A stretch of DNA of 64,000 nt from the NCBI GenBank assembly GCA_038049695.1, contig CP142460.1, positions 25,576,001 to 25,640,000 on the forward strand, written 5' to 3'. Made by a program: the position numbers and the translations under genes. Below, piece after piece: positions 1 through 11,068 of the stretch; within the stretch, counting starts at the first letter, position 1, and each line of letters starts with the position of its first letter. The DNA comes from Cinnamomum chago. Taxonomy: Eukaryota > Streptophyta > Magnoliopsida > Laurales > Lauraceae. The notes beneath the pieces are model-generated. The model saw only the letters and a program-made list of their open reading frames with translations, searched no databases and was not told where the DNA came from.

Positions 1-1126
1 TATCAGATGAGATGCCCAGTCTCATCACTGGTTGTGAAGATAATTTTAAGTATAAGATTTGTTACACATGTCTCATGTATGTGGATCTCATCCATATACA
101 TATATTACATCTAATATACTTGTAAGTGCCTAAAAATTACGGACTTGGTTATTAGAGGGTTAAGCTCTTGATTTGGAGATCTTGGGAAGATGAGGGAAAA
201 GGATCGAGCCTCCGATGACCTGAAAAGAGGAAGATAAAGGTCAGAGACCCTGGCTATATGTAGCCGAAGGCACTCCAATGTTTAAGTCAGTGTGAGAACT
301 GAAAGAAATGGAGAAGGAGAATTGTGGGAGGGAGAGATTGTGCGTACCTCTGTGGTTCTCCTTCATGCACTACATATAGACGTGGGAGTCATCATCGGAC
401 TGTGCCCAGGAGGGGACAGAAGTCCCATAAGTTTGTACTCTTTTCTCCCGAGTGGGGGTAGGTAAAAAGGGAGTGTCCCATCGGATCATCATCCCTTGCC
501 TATGGACATGACCTTAAGATAAGGCGTGCCTCTTATCTAGGTCCGGCGCCCACTCTGTTTGTCAGTTCGCCGTCCCCGTCACGGCAGCGCATTTATGATT
601 GCATTTATGGCTGAGTGACAGGGGCCGAGATCAGGCTTGAGGCAGAGACCGAGGTTGAAACTCGTGACGTGGCCACCGAGACTCGTTCCATGGTCTTTCC
701 GAGATGGCACTGCAGCCGACCTTGGGTGGTGTCTAGATCATGGGTAATCCGAAATCGGGGAGTGGCCCCACCTAAATCTGTGATTACAAAACGACCCCAC
801 ACAATACTAATGGGACCTGGTTCATCTCATGAACCATTATGTCATATGTATTGGTTATGTGCATTAAGTAATAAAACACCATTCATCTCATGAAAGGAAA
901 GCATGACTTTATTGATAAATAAAGAAATTAATCAATTTATTACATCAACTGATGGATTGAGACCATACAAACTAACACCCTCGCCACCCAACTCCACCCC
1001 CTCTCCATCTCTCCCTATCCCTCACTCTCCCATCGCTCACCTCCGCCCTCTCTCTTTCTCTCTCTTTCCTTCTCCTTGATCGTCGTCTGTCCTCTCCCTC
1101 CTTCTCCCCCTCTCCCGTTTAGCCAC
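1..1126. other. No gene recognised; repeat-like intergenic DNA
   Basis: I see no convincing coding region here. The short open frames have no recognisable domain. A strongly pyrimidine-rich tract (CT/TCC) runs from about 976 to 1110, just before the candidate gypsy LTR. The texture resembles decayed LTR or leader sequence, but I cannot assign a family. Confidence 0.4.
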
Positions 1127-2265
1127 TGTAACGCCCCAATTCCGGATACAGAGAAAATCGTCAAGGTACCCGAAGTTGACGCGCTACTTCCCGGAAAATC
1201 TGAGAACTTCCAAGATCGTAGGTCCACAGTGAGGTCCAATTTAAAACTTTTTAAACAATATAATGTTAACGGTTAATAATGCGGAAGCATGTAAATATAG
1301 CGAAAGCAAAGTAACAAAAGCAGAAGCAAATATAGGGTATCACATATCTATGTCAAATATAGCAGGGCTGAAATCGAGCTTAATGTGTCAAAGTTATGAA
1401 AATCAAAGGTTTATTACATATTCCAACTACTACCCTGCTCACTACGAAAATCACTCGAAATCCTAAACAAAATAAATGAACTCTCACACCCTGGGCTCCG
1501 GCTCTCCAATCTCTAACTCGACCTCTTGGTTGGCTGGTCCCCATCCGTAGTCTCCTACTACGGGTACCTCAACGAGCGCAAGCGCACCGTCCTCGTAATC
1601 GGGGTTGAAACCTAAGTACCAAGAATGGATAAGATCTAAAGATCTAGCAAGTCAAAGTATACAAGTAACATAGGATGTATGCATCAAAAGAGTAGAGACA
1701 ATCATATAATTAATAAGAATGTCAAGATATAGAATCTAGGCAGTTGAGCAAAATAAGTATTTAGAATCGGAGTAAATATGATATCTAATCTAACACAATA
1801 TGGCACATTCACACAAGCTGGATACTGAGGAATATTATGTCGCGGCCCTCCCAGACTGAACACAGTCGCGGTGGGGAATCTCACAAATGCTGGGGAATGA
1901 CGAGCCCCGCAAATCACACTCATCATCCTCACCACACTCATTACTCAGGAGACTGGACCCTGTTGACACCAAAAATGTCACTTTGCCTCTTCACACCAAA
2001 AGCTACATGGAGCCACATCCTACCAAAAATAGGCAAGCGCCACTTCAAGCATCAGATCTTGTCAGAATCAAACAAAAACTGCAAGGTCATTCAAAACAAC
2101 CAAAAGAGAGGTACACATGAAGTTTTAGGCCATTCCGACATTATTTGGCCTAGCTTCACTTCTCCAACAGCTAAGCAGCAGCTCCCGGCGGCGGACCACC
2201 CCGGGACCATGGCACCTAATTCGGAGCTTGCGGATCATCTCAAAATGACTCCAATAGGCTCCTCG

Positions 2266-2790
2266 TCGAATTTCAGGTCAATCGGACATCGTTTGACCAG
2301 AAGTCAAAGCTCGGCATCTCTCTCGCAGGAGAAACAAAGGCAAGCGTTTGCATGACTCCAAATGGCTTCAAAACTCAAACGAAAGCCTATGGTTGGTCTT
2401 ATCTACTGATGAGGGAGTCACACGTCGAATTTCAGGTCAATCGGACATCGTTTGACCGAAAGTCAAAGCTCGGCATTTCCCTCGCAGTGAAATCAAAGGC
2501 AAGGGTTTGCATGACTCCAAACGGCTTCAAAACTCAAACGAAAGCCTATGGTTGGTCTTTACTACTGATGAGGGAGTCACACGTCGAATTTCAGGTCAAT
2601 CGGACATCGTTTGACCGAAAATCAAAGTTCGGCATTTCCCTCGTAGTGAAATCAAAGGCAAGCATTTGCATGACCCCAAACGGCTTCAAAACTCAAACAA
2701 AATCCCATGGTTGGTCTTATTTAATGCTCAAGAAGCTTCACCTCAAATTTCAGGTCATTCCGACATCGTTTGACCCTGTTTCAGCTTCTG
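2266..2790 (+). repeat. 159-bp tandem repeat, three units plus a partial fourth
   Basis: Units start at 2266, 2425, 2584 and 2743, each with the phrase TTTCAGGTCA (unit 4 diverges at its start and after about 45 bases). Period is exactly 159 bp, that is 53 codons, so a frame free of stops in one unit stays open through all; this explains the 291-codon open frame here. The units differ by a few substitutions only. The repeat lies inside the candidate LTR U3. Confidence 0.9.
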
Positions 2791-3741
2791 GCGGAAAATC
2801 AGCAGTTCTGCACTTGGCTTTTCCCGGAAAATCGGAAACTTTGCAAACCAATTTGCAAGGATTCTCATCATGTTTTTCAGAGGGAGATCAAGCCAAAAAT
2901 GTGGAGAAATGTCATAGAAAACAAACAAAAAAAACGGAAGCGAAAAATGACGAAAAACGGCCAGAAACGGGCCCCGGGAAGCAATTTTCCCCCCAGGGTC
3001 GCAGAGCCCCGCGACCCTGGGCCATGGTCGCCGGCGACCATGGGGCCGGCGACCCTGGGAGGTCCGGGGCGCCGATTTCGCCCCGGGACCCCCCGTTTCG
3101 TCCGTTTTCGCGAGACGAGTTGTTCTGTCCCTGTGATTTTTCCAGATTCAGACTTTTGAGGCTCCAAATTCGCCGATATTCGCCAAGATCACAGGAATCC
3201 TTCCAAGAACTTCAAAAACTTCGTTGATCGCCAGCTGAACAACCAAAAAGTGCACTTTCTGCCCGCCCGATCGCGAAATCGACTGGACAGATGCTGCCGG
3301 CCCGCTGGTATCAACCAATGTCTGAAACTACATGATCATCTGATGTTGATTTACATAAGGATCCATCGATGATCATCGCAAAGGGAATTCCAAGAGACGC
3401 AACATGGCCCGCGACTCTTCAGCTACCAAGGTGGCCACTTAGTGCAATCAATTGGCCCGTTTATGGCAAGTTAATGCGGTCATTAACCCATTATCTTGAA
3501 CGGCCCAATCAGAAGCCTCCGTTCAGGAGTTACAAGTCCAAGCAATCATGGCATTCAAGCCATGAAACTCCTAACATAATGGAGATTAAAGGCGATTAAA
3601 TGCCCATGACTCTCCTCCGGCCAATGAAATCCAAGGGTCAGGAGTTACAAAACAAAAAGCAATTAAACTTGTAACTCCTCCCTTAATGAGCTTTATTACC
3701 ATAAAGGCTCATAAATCACTCCTAAAGGCTACCAAAAGGCC

Positions 3742-3749
3742 TATAAATA
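3742..3749 (+). promoter_or_regulatory. TATA box of the candidate gypsy LTR
   Basis: TATAAATA sits in a CCTATAAATAGGAG context, typical of plant LTR U3/R junctions; transcription would begin about 30 bp downstream. Assignment depends on the surrounding block really being an LTR. Confidence 0.3.
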
Positions 3750-4251
3750 GGAGTCCTCTCCAAGCATTCCGGGGGGACACACACAGAAGGATCCGGAAAA
3801 ATCGCCAGAAAATCATTCAAAAATCCTTGGAGAAATCTCTACAACCCTGCTCCTTCAAGAAAACTCTGCTGCAACAAGTTCAACAAGGTGATTGAAGCCC
3901 CTTGGGGGGCCACCCCCCCAAAGACCACCTCTCCTTCTATCCAACATGGCTAGATGCGGCTTTTCAGCCCGTCTACTCAGTTTTTTACCGGATATAGGAC
4001 CTTATCTTGGTCCTTATCCTCTAAAAATCTGAGGTTGGAGCCAAGCCAAGAAATCAAGCACTATGTTCTCATCTGAAGGACGATGGCGGAGCCCATACAT
4101 GACTCGCGACCGTCGATCTGAACGAACCCTCCCACAATCGCATGAGAAGTTAGATTCCTTTTTCTTACTTTTCTGTTGTAAATTGTATTTTTTCTAAAGA
4201 GACAAAAAAAATCACATCTCTTGTCTTTCATTATTGATAAGATTTGTAAAT

Positions 4252-4329
4252 CGCCTTTCATGGCAAAATCGCCTCCAACGGCACCAAACCGCCTTCTACG
4301 GCACAAAAACGCCTTTCACGGCGTTCAAA
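4252..4329 (+). repeat. 20-bp degenerate tandem repeat, four units
   Basis: Units begin at 4252, 4270, 4290 and 4310 with the consensus CGCCTTCnACGGCACCAAAA; the first unit is 18 bp and the others 20 bp. It abuts the left arm of the inverted repeat. Confidence 0.75.
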
Positions 4330-4580
4330 CAAAACTGTCTCTTTTATTAAAATATGTATGCAATGGAAAACTAGAAAAAAGTTTCATTTCCCTTTTACTT
4401 GTGAAGGTGAATCTCCGGATCACCATTTCTAAATTCCAAGTATTAAAGAGAAATTGGCATACCCGTACAAAAAAACTGATGCCCGCTTTTCCTTTTTCCC
4501 TCCACCATACCCCGTCAGCCCCGGGGCGGAGGCAGCTTTGGAAAAAGACAAAAGCCGGGACCATCAGACCCGGTATCACA
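4319..4580 (+). repeat. Left arm of an imperfect inverted repeat
   Basis: This arm matches the reverse complement of 5570-5812. The clearest match is CCATTTCTAAATTCCAAG (here about 4422-4440) against its complement near 5690, with flanking similarity along roughly 240 bp at an estimated 20-30% divergence. The region between the arms holds the 3' part of a gypsy pol gene. Confidence 0.75.
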
Positions 4581-4983
4581 CCATCCGTCTAAAACATAGT
4601 TCATTATGATTGCTCACTCATCACTCAAATAGATCCTACCAGTGATGATCAGTCCAAAGGCTGAGCTTAGAACAACTGAGTGAATGCTTATGCCAACTCA
4701 AAGAAACAATGAAGGTCAGTGTCTGTCTACGCTTTACTTTGGGTGAACAAGGTCCTAACAAAGTCCCTAAGAGGTCCAAGTATCAATTCAATACATGAAT
4801 ACAATCCAGGTCTAAGTCCAATCGTTGGATCCATACTAAGGCCCATCAAATACATGGCCTGGTCTAAAACAGTCCAAACGAAGTATCAAGTTCTTTTCCC
4901 ATGATAAATAGTCCATTCTCATCCATAATGAGTTATAAGTTCATAATAATCAACATCTCCATCCTAGGGTATCACACATCCAA
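4581..4983. other. Unassigned spacer, possibly gypsy 3' untranslated/LTR sequence
   Basis: No coding region is seen. On the minus strand TGTGATACC occurs near 4976 and again near 4579, each a plausible LTR start for the adjacent antisense gypsy element, but no matching second LTR was found. Confidence 0.3.
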
Positions 4984-5590
4984 AGTAAGAACATACTTGT
5001 AGTAGAAGATGTGGATAGTCCTTCATCACCTGGTCGTACAACTCCCACGTAGCCTCTTTTGGAGTGTGATGCTCCCACTGAATGGTTCGATTCCGGAGCA
5101 CTTGCTCTTTGGTGTCGATGACAGCAACTAGTCTGGCAACGTACGAAGCGTCTGGCTAAATATCGAGTGGCTGATGATGTAGAATATGAGTAGGGTCCTC
5201 CATGCACTTCTTCATAATAGAGACATGGAAGACGTCTTGCACTCCTAACAACTATGGTGGTAGCTGAAGCTTGTAGGAGACATCTCCGATCCTAGACCTG
5301 ATCTCAAACGGCCCGACGTATCTTCACGCTAGCTTACATTTCTCGCCAAATCTGAGGGTACCTATGGCTGGGGAAACTTTCAAGAATACATTGTCTCCCT
5401 TCTGGAACTCGAGAGGTTTGCGCCTGTTGTCTGCATAACTTTTCTGTCGGCTGTGGCTGATCTTCAGATTCTCCACTATCCGCCGGATCTTCTCGCTGGT
5501 GTCGCTGACAATAGACGGTCCATGGAAACTCCTGACACCAACCTCCTCCCAACAGACTGGGGTCTTACATTGATGGACCCGGCCCATTTT
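4984..5590 (-). pseudogene. Ty3/gypsy (chromovirus-like) pol C-terminal fragment
   Basis: The minus strand encodes the end of a Ty3/gypsy polyprotein: the integrase C-terminal part (residues like QKSYADNRRKPLEF followed by DNVFLKVSP) and then the segment ending in EATWELYDQVMKDYPHLL, which is the chromodomain-like tail of plant chromoviruses. In-frame stops interrupt it (for example after the CKLA stretch near 5326 and in the PLDI segment near 5160), so it is not functional. Protease, RT, RNase H and the integrase catalytic core are absent. It lies between inverted-repeat arms, and its upstream end is cut where the right arm begins. Family assignment is from recognisable motifs; the lineage (Tekay/Del-like) is a guess. 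Confidence 0.8.
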
Positions 5591-5812
5591 TTTTCTCTAT
5601 TTTTCATCCGGGGGCAACCGAAAGGCCGACGGAGGGAAAAAAAGGCGGTCATCAACATTTTTGTACAGGTATGCCAGATTTTCTATTCGACTTGGAATTT
5701 AGAAATGGTGATCCGGAGATCCACCTTCGTAAGTAAAAAAGGAAATCAACTTTTTTCATAACTTTCCATTACACATATATTTAAGAAAAGAGACGAGGTT
5801 TTTTAATGCCGT
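5570..5812 (-). repeat. Right arm of an imperfect inverted repeat
   Basis: Reverse-complement partner of 4319-4580. Its right edge meets the broken RNase H end of copia E at about 5812, so the two elements are joined here. Confidence 0.75.
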
Positions 5813-5814
5813 AA

Positions 5815-6306
5815 GTTCCAAAAGGAATCTTTTGGGCCATACTGCTTCCTTAGTTGATTCACAAGCTGCTAAATATTCAACCTCCGAGGTGGAATCAACG
5901 GTACATTCCTGTTTAATACTCCTCCACCAACCATAAACACATAACCAGATGTTGATTTCCTAGAATCTTTATCTGACATGAAGTCAGAATCTGTGTAATC
6001 GACTGGAATCAACTCATCACTACCGTAAATCAACATGTAATCTTTAGTCCTTCTCAAGTATTTGAGAATATACTTTACAACAGTCCAATGGTCAGGACCT
6101 GGGTTAGACTGATATATGCTGACTAAGCCCACTGCATGACAGATATCCGGTCTAGTACAAAGCAAAGCATACATGAGGCTACCAACAGCCGATGCGTATG
6201 GAATTTCTCTCATCTGTTCCTTTTCCTCAGGTGTCTTAAGACATTGAACCTTGGAAAGGTGCACTCCATGCCTAAAATGTGTGATACCCTTCTTAGAGTC
6301 TTTCAT
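5815..6306 (-). pseudogene. Copia E RT C-terminus and RNase H fragment
   Basis: Translation shows the copia post-RT motif (YASAVGSLMYALLCTRPDI) and RNase H region with DYTDSDFMSDKDSRKSTSGY, followed by a segment resembling EVEYLAACESTKEA near 5840. The expected motif downstream and the element end are missing because the sequence joins the inverted-repeat arm at about 5812. Confidence 0.8.
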
Positions 6307-6354
6307 AGCAAACTGTACCAGTACTTTATCTATGTAAGCAGCTTAGGATAAGCC

Positions 6355-6715
6355 TAACATCATATTCTTCCGGTATCAATGGAGTTTGATCCCTAGGATG
6401 TAGCTAGCTTCTCTCAAGTTCTTCATATCAAAAGTCTTTGCCAACCAAACTTTTACTGTTGACAACATCCCTATATCACTCCCTAGGAGAAGGATGTCGT
6501 CAACATATAATACCAGAGAAACTACCATGCCTCCACTTTTCATGTACACACATGACTCATCCAAATTTTGACAAAAACCAAAAGACTTGATTGCCTAGTC
6601 AAAACGGATGTTCTAGCTCCGGGATGCCTGCTTCAATCCATAATTGAACTTCTGCAGTTTGCAAACTCTTTGCTCTTGGTTATTGGCTACAAAACCGTCT
6701 GGCTGCATCATATAG
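6355..6715 (-). repeat. Second copy of a copia E reverse transcriptase segment
   Basis: About 360 bp encoding the YVDDILLLGSD catalytic block of RT. It is a near copy of 7979-8335 and the two copies flank the LTR-like insert. In a normal element this segment occurs once. Both start at CATCATATTCTT and end at GCATCATATAG. Confidence 0.85.
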
Positions 6716-7980
6716 TGTTAGAAACAAGTAGAAACCAAGATCTTTATATATTGTGTACGATCACTGCGAAAATAAACTTGAACTAATATGATGAAATCAT
6801 ACCTGCAAGATCTCTCTGATTTGATCTCGATCTTACAGCAATCCGAAAACCTCAAGATCTTCTACTGTATTCCTATATGCTAGAACTCAAACCAGGGAGT
6901 GGGCCTCTTCTACGAATTCTCCTTTGCTCTCTAAAATCGAGATTTCTCTCTTGTTATTCTTGTATGTAAACTTAGAGAGCAATAACGCATATTTATAGGC
7001 TACAATAGGGACCTTAAGAAGGAAATAAGGATAGGCTCCTTATGGAAATAGGAAACCCTAATTCGACCCAAAATAGAATCTTAGTTCCATAAATTACAAT
7101 TCAGTCCACTAAAGAATTGTGATTGCACTCCAGTCCTTATTCTCAAAATAATATTTCGAGCTTCTTATTATTAAATGCTTATTAATCTCCCCACGTTAAG
7201 ATTTTAGATATCCATCGATTAAATAATTACTGACATTTATATTTAATCGATATCTTTATAATTCCTTGAGACCTTACACTTAACTTATTTTATATGTCGG
7301 ACATAAAGTCCACCTGCAGGGTTTGACATAATCAAAACTTAAAAGCTTCATCAAGGGGATATCATCAATCCCTATTACGGGACATGGATTCCGTCAATAA
7401 ACTAATATCCACCATACACGTAGTGTAGTCATCCAATTCACTGAGATTATTGACCAATAAAAGATCTCTCCTTCGTAAATCAAAATGCCAAACACTAAAT
7501 GTATGTGTCTATTATTCATGTTGGGATTAAGAGTGCAAGCACTCATAATAACCATTTGGATGTTCATCATCTTATATAGTCAGTATAAAGACCATAAACT
7601 CAAAAACACGGTCATGTTCAATACACACATAGTGTACTGGCATAATGAGTTGAAACTATATCATTTCCCATAGCCAAGACAAGCCCACTGAAACACCATG
7701 CTACAATTATACCGATGGTGTGTCCAAATCCATCTAGATTGTGAACAACAACTTATATTCCATAAGAACCGACAAATAAGTCTTCCGTGTGTAAGTAAAA
7801 CTCTACACACCAATTTGTCTACTTTATAGAATAAAGGACACTCACATGCATAATAATTAATAATGCAATCATTTGCCCATATAAAATCTCAGTTAGATGA
7901 GAAGACAAAATATACTAAAAATGAACCAATCAAAGACAAATACATAAAGTATGGTTTTAGTATAAATTTTAGACAAATGC
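6716..7980 (-). repeat. Solo-LTR-like insert inside copia E
   Basis: This 1.27-kb block begins TGTTAGAAAC and ends ATGCA, so TG...CA bounds it. On the minus strand it has a TATA box (CCTATAAATATGCG, near 6990-7000) followed by a C/T-rich leader, as an LTR in minus orientation would. It has no coding domain. No primer-binding site follows it and no second LTR was seen, so solo LTR is my best reading. Unusually it is flanked by about 360 bp of duplicated RT sequence rather than a 5-bp target duplication. Confidence 0.5.
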
Positions 7981-8656
7981 ATCATATTCTTCTGGTCTCG
8001 ATAGAGTTTGATCCTAGGATGTAGCTAGCTTCTCTCAAGTTCTTCATAGCAAAAGTCTTTGTCGACCAAACTTTACTGTTGACAACATCCCTATATCACT
8101 CCCTAGGAGAAGGATGCCGTTGACATATAATACCAGAGAAACTACCATGCCTCCTTCACTTTTCATGTACACACGACTCATCCGGATTTTGACAAAAACC
8201 AAAAGACTTGATTGCCTGGTCAAAACGGATGTTCTAGCTCCGGGATGCCTGCTTTAATCCATAAATGGACTTCTGCAGTTTACAAACTCTTTGCTCTTAG
8301 TTATTAGCTACAAAACCGTCTGGCTGCATCATATAGATGCCTTCCTCAATATGGCCGTTGAGAAACGCCGTCTTGACATCCATTTGCTAAATCTCGTAAT
8401 TGAGATGAGCCGTAATGGATAAGAGTATCCGGATGGAGTTGAGCATGGCTACCGGCGAAAAGGTTTCCTCATAATCGATACCTTCTTTCTGAGTATATCC
8501 TTTCGCAACAAGCATGGACTTAAAGGTCTCAACTCTTCCTTCTGGTCCTCTCTTTGTCTTGTAAACCCACTTGCACCCAATAGGTTTAATATTGGCAAGT
8601 AAGTCCACAAGTGTCCAAACCTGATTGGAGTACATAGACTCCATCTCAGCTTTCAT
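7979..8656 (-). pseudogene. Copia E reverse transcriptase fragment
   Basis: The minus strand gives the N-terminal RT region (MESMYSNQVWTLVDL, then PIGCKWVYKTK and [18 protein letters not shown]) and continues toward the YVDD block (7979-8335). Stops break the frame. RT would copy element RNA in virus-like particles; this copy cannot make a full enzyme. Confidence 0.85.
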
Positions 8657-9078
8657 AGCATCTTACCAACGTCCCGAATCTATGTCATTAATTGCTTCAT
8701 TATAGTTACAGGGATCTTGTTCCAGTTCTTTCGGGATTGCCTCGTAAGACTCCCAAGAACGAGAACCTGTCAGGGGGCCTAACAATTCTCCCACTACGAC
8801 GAGGCACTGGTGCAACTACTAGGTCAGGTATGGGCGGATTCTCTTCAAGTTCGGTCACACTTGGATTTGGAATTGATTGCTCTTGAATTTATTCCAAGAT
8901 CACATTCTTTAAAGATTTCTGGTCAATCATATAATCTTCTGCAAAAAAAAACAGCATTGGTGCTGACAAGCACTTTATGCTATATGAGATTATAGAATAA
9001 TCAACATTTAGTTCCTTTCGGATATCCTATAAAAGGGCATACTTTCGACTTTGATTCCAACTTTATCCGTCTTAACCT

Positions 9079-9588
9079 TTAGCACGTGTGCCAGACAACC
9101 CCAAAAATGTAAATGTTGCAGACTGGCTTTCGTCCAGACCACAACTCCCTGGGAGTCTTAGGTACAGACTTAGATGGTACGATGTTTAGTATGTACATCA
9201 CAGTAACCAAGGCATATCCCCAAAAGAATATCGGTAATCCTGAGAAACTCAGCATAGACCTAATCATATCTAAGAGAGTCTGGTTCCTTCTTTCCGCTAC
9301 TCCGTTCTGTTGAGGCATATTAGGAGCAAACAACTGGGATAGAATCTCATTCTCTGATAAGTATCGCATAAATTCAGCAGAAAGGTATTCCGCTCCTCGA
9401 TCTGATCGAAAAGTCTTGATACTTTTGCCTAATTGCTTTTCCGCTTCCGCTCGAAACTCTTTGAACTTTTCAAAAGCCTCGGACTTACGATGCATAAGGT
9501 ATATGTATACATATCTTGAGCAATCATCGGTGAAAGTGATGAAATACTCGTATCCTCCTCTTGCTCTAACATTTATGGGTCCCCACAC
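9079..9588 (-). pseudogene. Copia E integrase core fragment
   Basis: 169 open codons carry the copia integrase core: [15 protein letters not shown] with the first catalytic Asp, [11 protein letters not shown] with the second, and [11 protein letters not shown] with the catalytic Glu (DD35E). The C-terminal [13 protein letters not shown] region follows, and beyond a stop 'PFIGYPKGT' can be read near 9020-9060. The core itself looks intact but upstream and downstream parts are broken. Confidence 0.9.
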
Positions 9589-10340
9589 ATCAGTATATGC
9601 AATAATTCCAACAAATCTTTGGCCCTATTGCCTTTGGATGAAATGGGTCTTTTGGTTATTTTGCCTTCCAGACAGGACTTGTAGACGGGCATTGGTTCTA
9701 CCACCAATGAAGGCAAAATATTATCTTTCACTAGCTTGTCAATTCTGTTTAGGTATATGTGACCTAGTCTCAGGTGCCAAAGTTTTGTTGGATTAGATGA
9801 AGTTGACTTCCTCTTTAATGATAGCCTATTAGTTATTTCGGTATTATGTATCTCATTCAATGTGGGAATTAACAAATAAAGTCCATTGGTTACCTTGCTA
9901 GAATATATAAAAGTATCATTCCTCTTTATGATAACTTCAGTACTAAAAGTAATAGAATAACTTTTATTCATGAAACTAGAAACTAAAATTAAATTTCGTC
10001 TTAAAGATGGTACATATAGAGTATCTGATAAAACCAATTTATTATCTGGAAAACATAAAGTAATAACTCTTACTGAAACCGCATCCGCCTTAGCATCAGA
10101 TCCTAAGTTGACAATGATTTCGCTGTCACTAAGCCTCCTGGTTTCCCTGAACCCCTGCAATAAATTACAAATGTGATTAGTTGCACCGGAGTCAACACAC
10201 CAGGATTCTGAAGTACCAATTGCAAAACTAACTTCAGAAACAAGTGAGTCAATCATACCTAAGGTCTTTTTCTTAGACAGAAAATCAGGACAATTCATCT
10301 TCCAATGTCCTATCATACCACAATGGAAACACTTTCATTT
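9573..10340 (-). pseudogene. Copia E zinc knuckle, protease and pre-integrase fragment
   Basis: On the minus strand a CCHC knuckle (CFHCGMIGHWKMNC) is followed by the aspartic protease active-site region WCVDSGATNHICN and, about 150 codons on, the pre-integrase motif LWHLRLGHIYLNRIDKLV. The frame is open for 247 codons and ends at the integrase start, where a frameshift seems to separate it from the integrase reading frame (overlap 9573-9588). Confidence 0.88.
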
Positions 10341-11068
10341 TGCTCTCGAATCCTTTGCCTTGCACACACCATCATTAGCACCATTCTCCACCTTAGGACC
10401 CTTGTAGACCAATTTCTTCTTGCCTTTCGGCTTGGTCTTGGCAAATGACTTTTCCGTCACGAGGGTAGTTGGCTTTTTCTTCATGATGCCTTTAGTCACT
10501 ACCAGCTAGCTAGTCAGCTCAGCTATGGTCAGATCCATTTTATTCATATTATAATTAATTTTGAAATGGTTGAATGAATTAGTGATTCGAGGATCATGTC
10601 AATCTGTGATTTTGCATCAATTGTAGCACCCAGTATATCTAACTCATTCAATGAGTCCATCATTTTCAACATGTGGTCTTCTACTGGGGTTCCCTTAGGC
10701 ATCTTAGTGCTTATTAGCACCCTCATAGCAGCCTGCCTTAGTCCGCAAACATCTCATTTAAGTTCGATATAATATCATATGCAATCTTATAGGTTTGTTA
10801 TTGGTGTTACAATCACTAGACATGGATGTCTATATATAACATCTGGCCATCTCATCGTCTTTGACCCATTTGGTGTAACGGTCTTTTTCATCCTATGGTA
10901 CATCAGGCTCAGGCTCAAGCTCATCAAGTGGGGGTATGGTAAGGACATATTTGTATCCTAAAATAGTCGGGACAATATCCAGGTTCCGTTTCCAGTCCAT
11001 GTAGTTGGATCCCACCACCTTATTCTGGTTGAGGATGGTCGCATGTAGATTGAAAGTATTCGAGTTCA
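10341..11068 (-). pseudogene. Copia E gag remnant
   Basis: Gag starts at about 11068 (MNSNTFNLHATILNQNKVVG) with the conserved NYMDWKRNL segment, then is broken by several stops before the zinc knuckle. The helical segment around 10544-10726 (MLKMMDSLNELDILGA) is typical of copia gag. No intact gag can be made. Confidence 0.8.

Larger units (their letters stand above)
1127..4060 (+). mobile_element. Candidate long Ty3/gypsy LTR (degenerate, end approximate)
   Basis: The block opens with TGTAACGCCCC, a start seen on many plant Ty3/gypsy chromovirus LTRs. It has no host-like coding exons, contains a 159-bp tandem repeat (2266-2790) and a GC-rich stretch (about 2960-3110), and has a TATA box at 3742, as a long U3 would. 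I found no primer-binding site at its right end and no second LTR copy, so the right border is a guess. A block at about 62.09-62.83 kb has a similar composition ('gcggaagca', 'tctagcaagt') and may be a distant relative. The long open frame 2352-3227 is explained by the repeat having a length divisible by three. Confidence 0.35.
5815..11068 (-). mobile_element. Copia element E (antisense, degenerate, internal region only)
   Basis: Read on the minus strand the order is gag (about 11068-10340), CCHC knuckle and protease, pre-integrase domain, integrase, RT and RNase H, the Ty1/copia order. Many stops and frameshifts break it. The RNase H end is cut at about 5815 where an inverted-repeat arm begins, and I could not find the element's own LTR pair. 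Between two copies of an RT segment lies a 1.27-kb LTR-like insert. It is a different, longer-decayed lineage from copia A-D: for example its integrase has [16 protein letters not shown] and its RT YVDDILLLGSD. Confidence 0.85.

Noticed and set aside
2352-3227. 291-codon open frame as a repetitive protein gene
   Set aside because: It is explained by the 159-bp tandem repeat within a probable LTR and by a GC-rich tail; no domain and no splice or start context.
4984-5590. Endogenous pararetrovirus fragment
   Set aside because: The motifs are those of a Ty3/gypsy integrase and chromodomain-like tail; no movement protein or coat-type features were seen.
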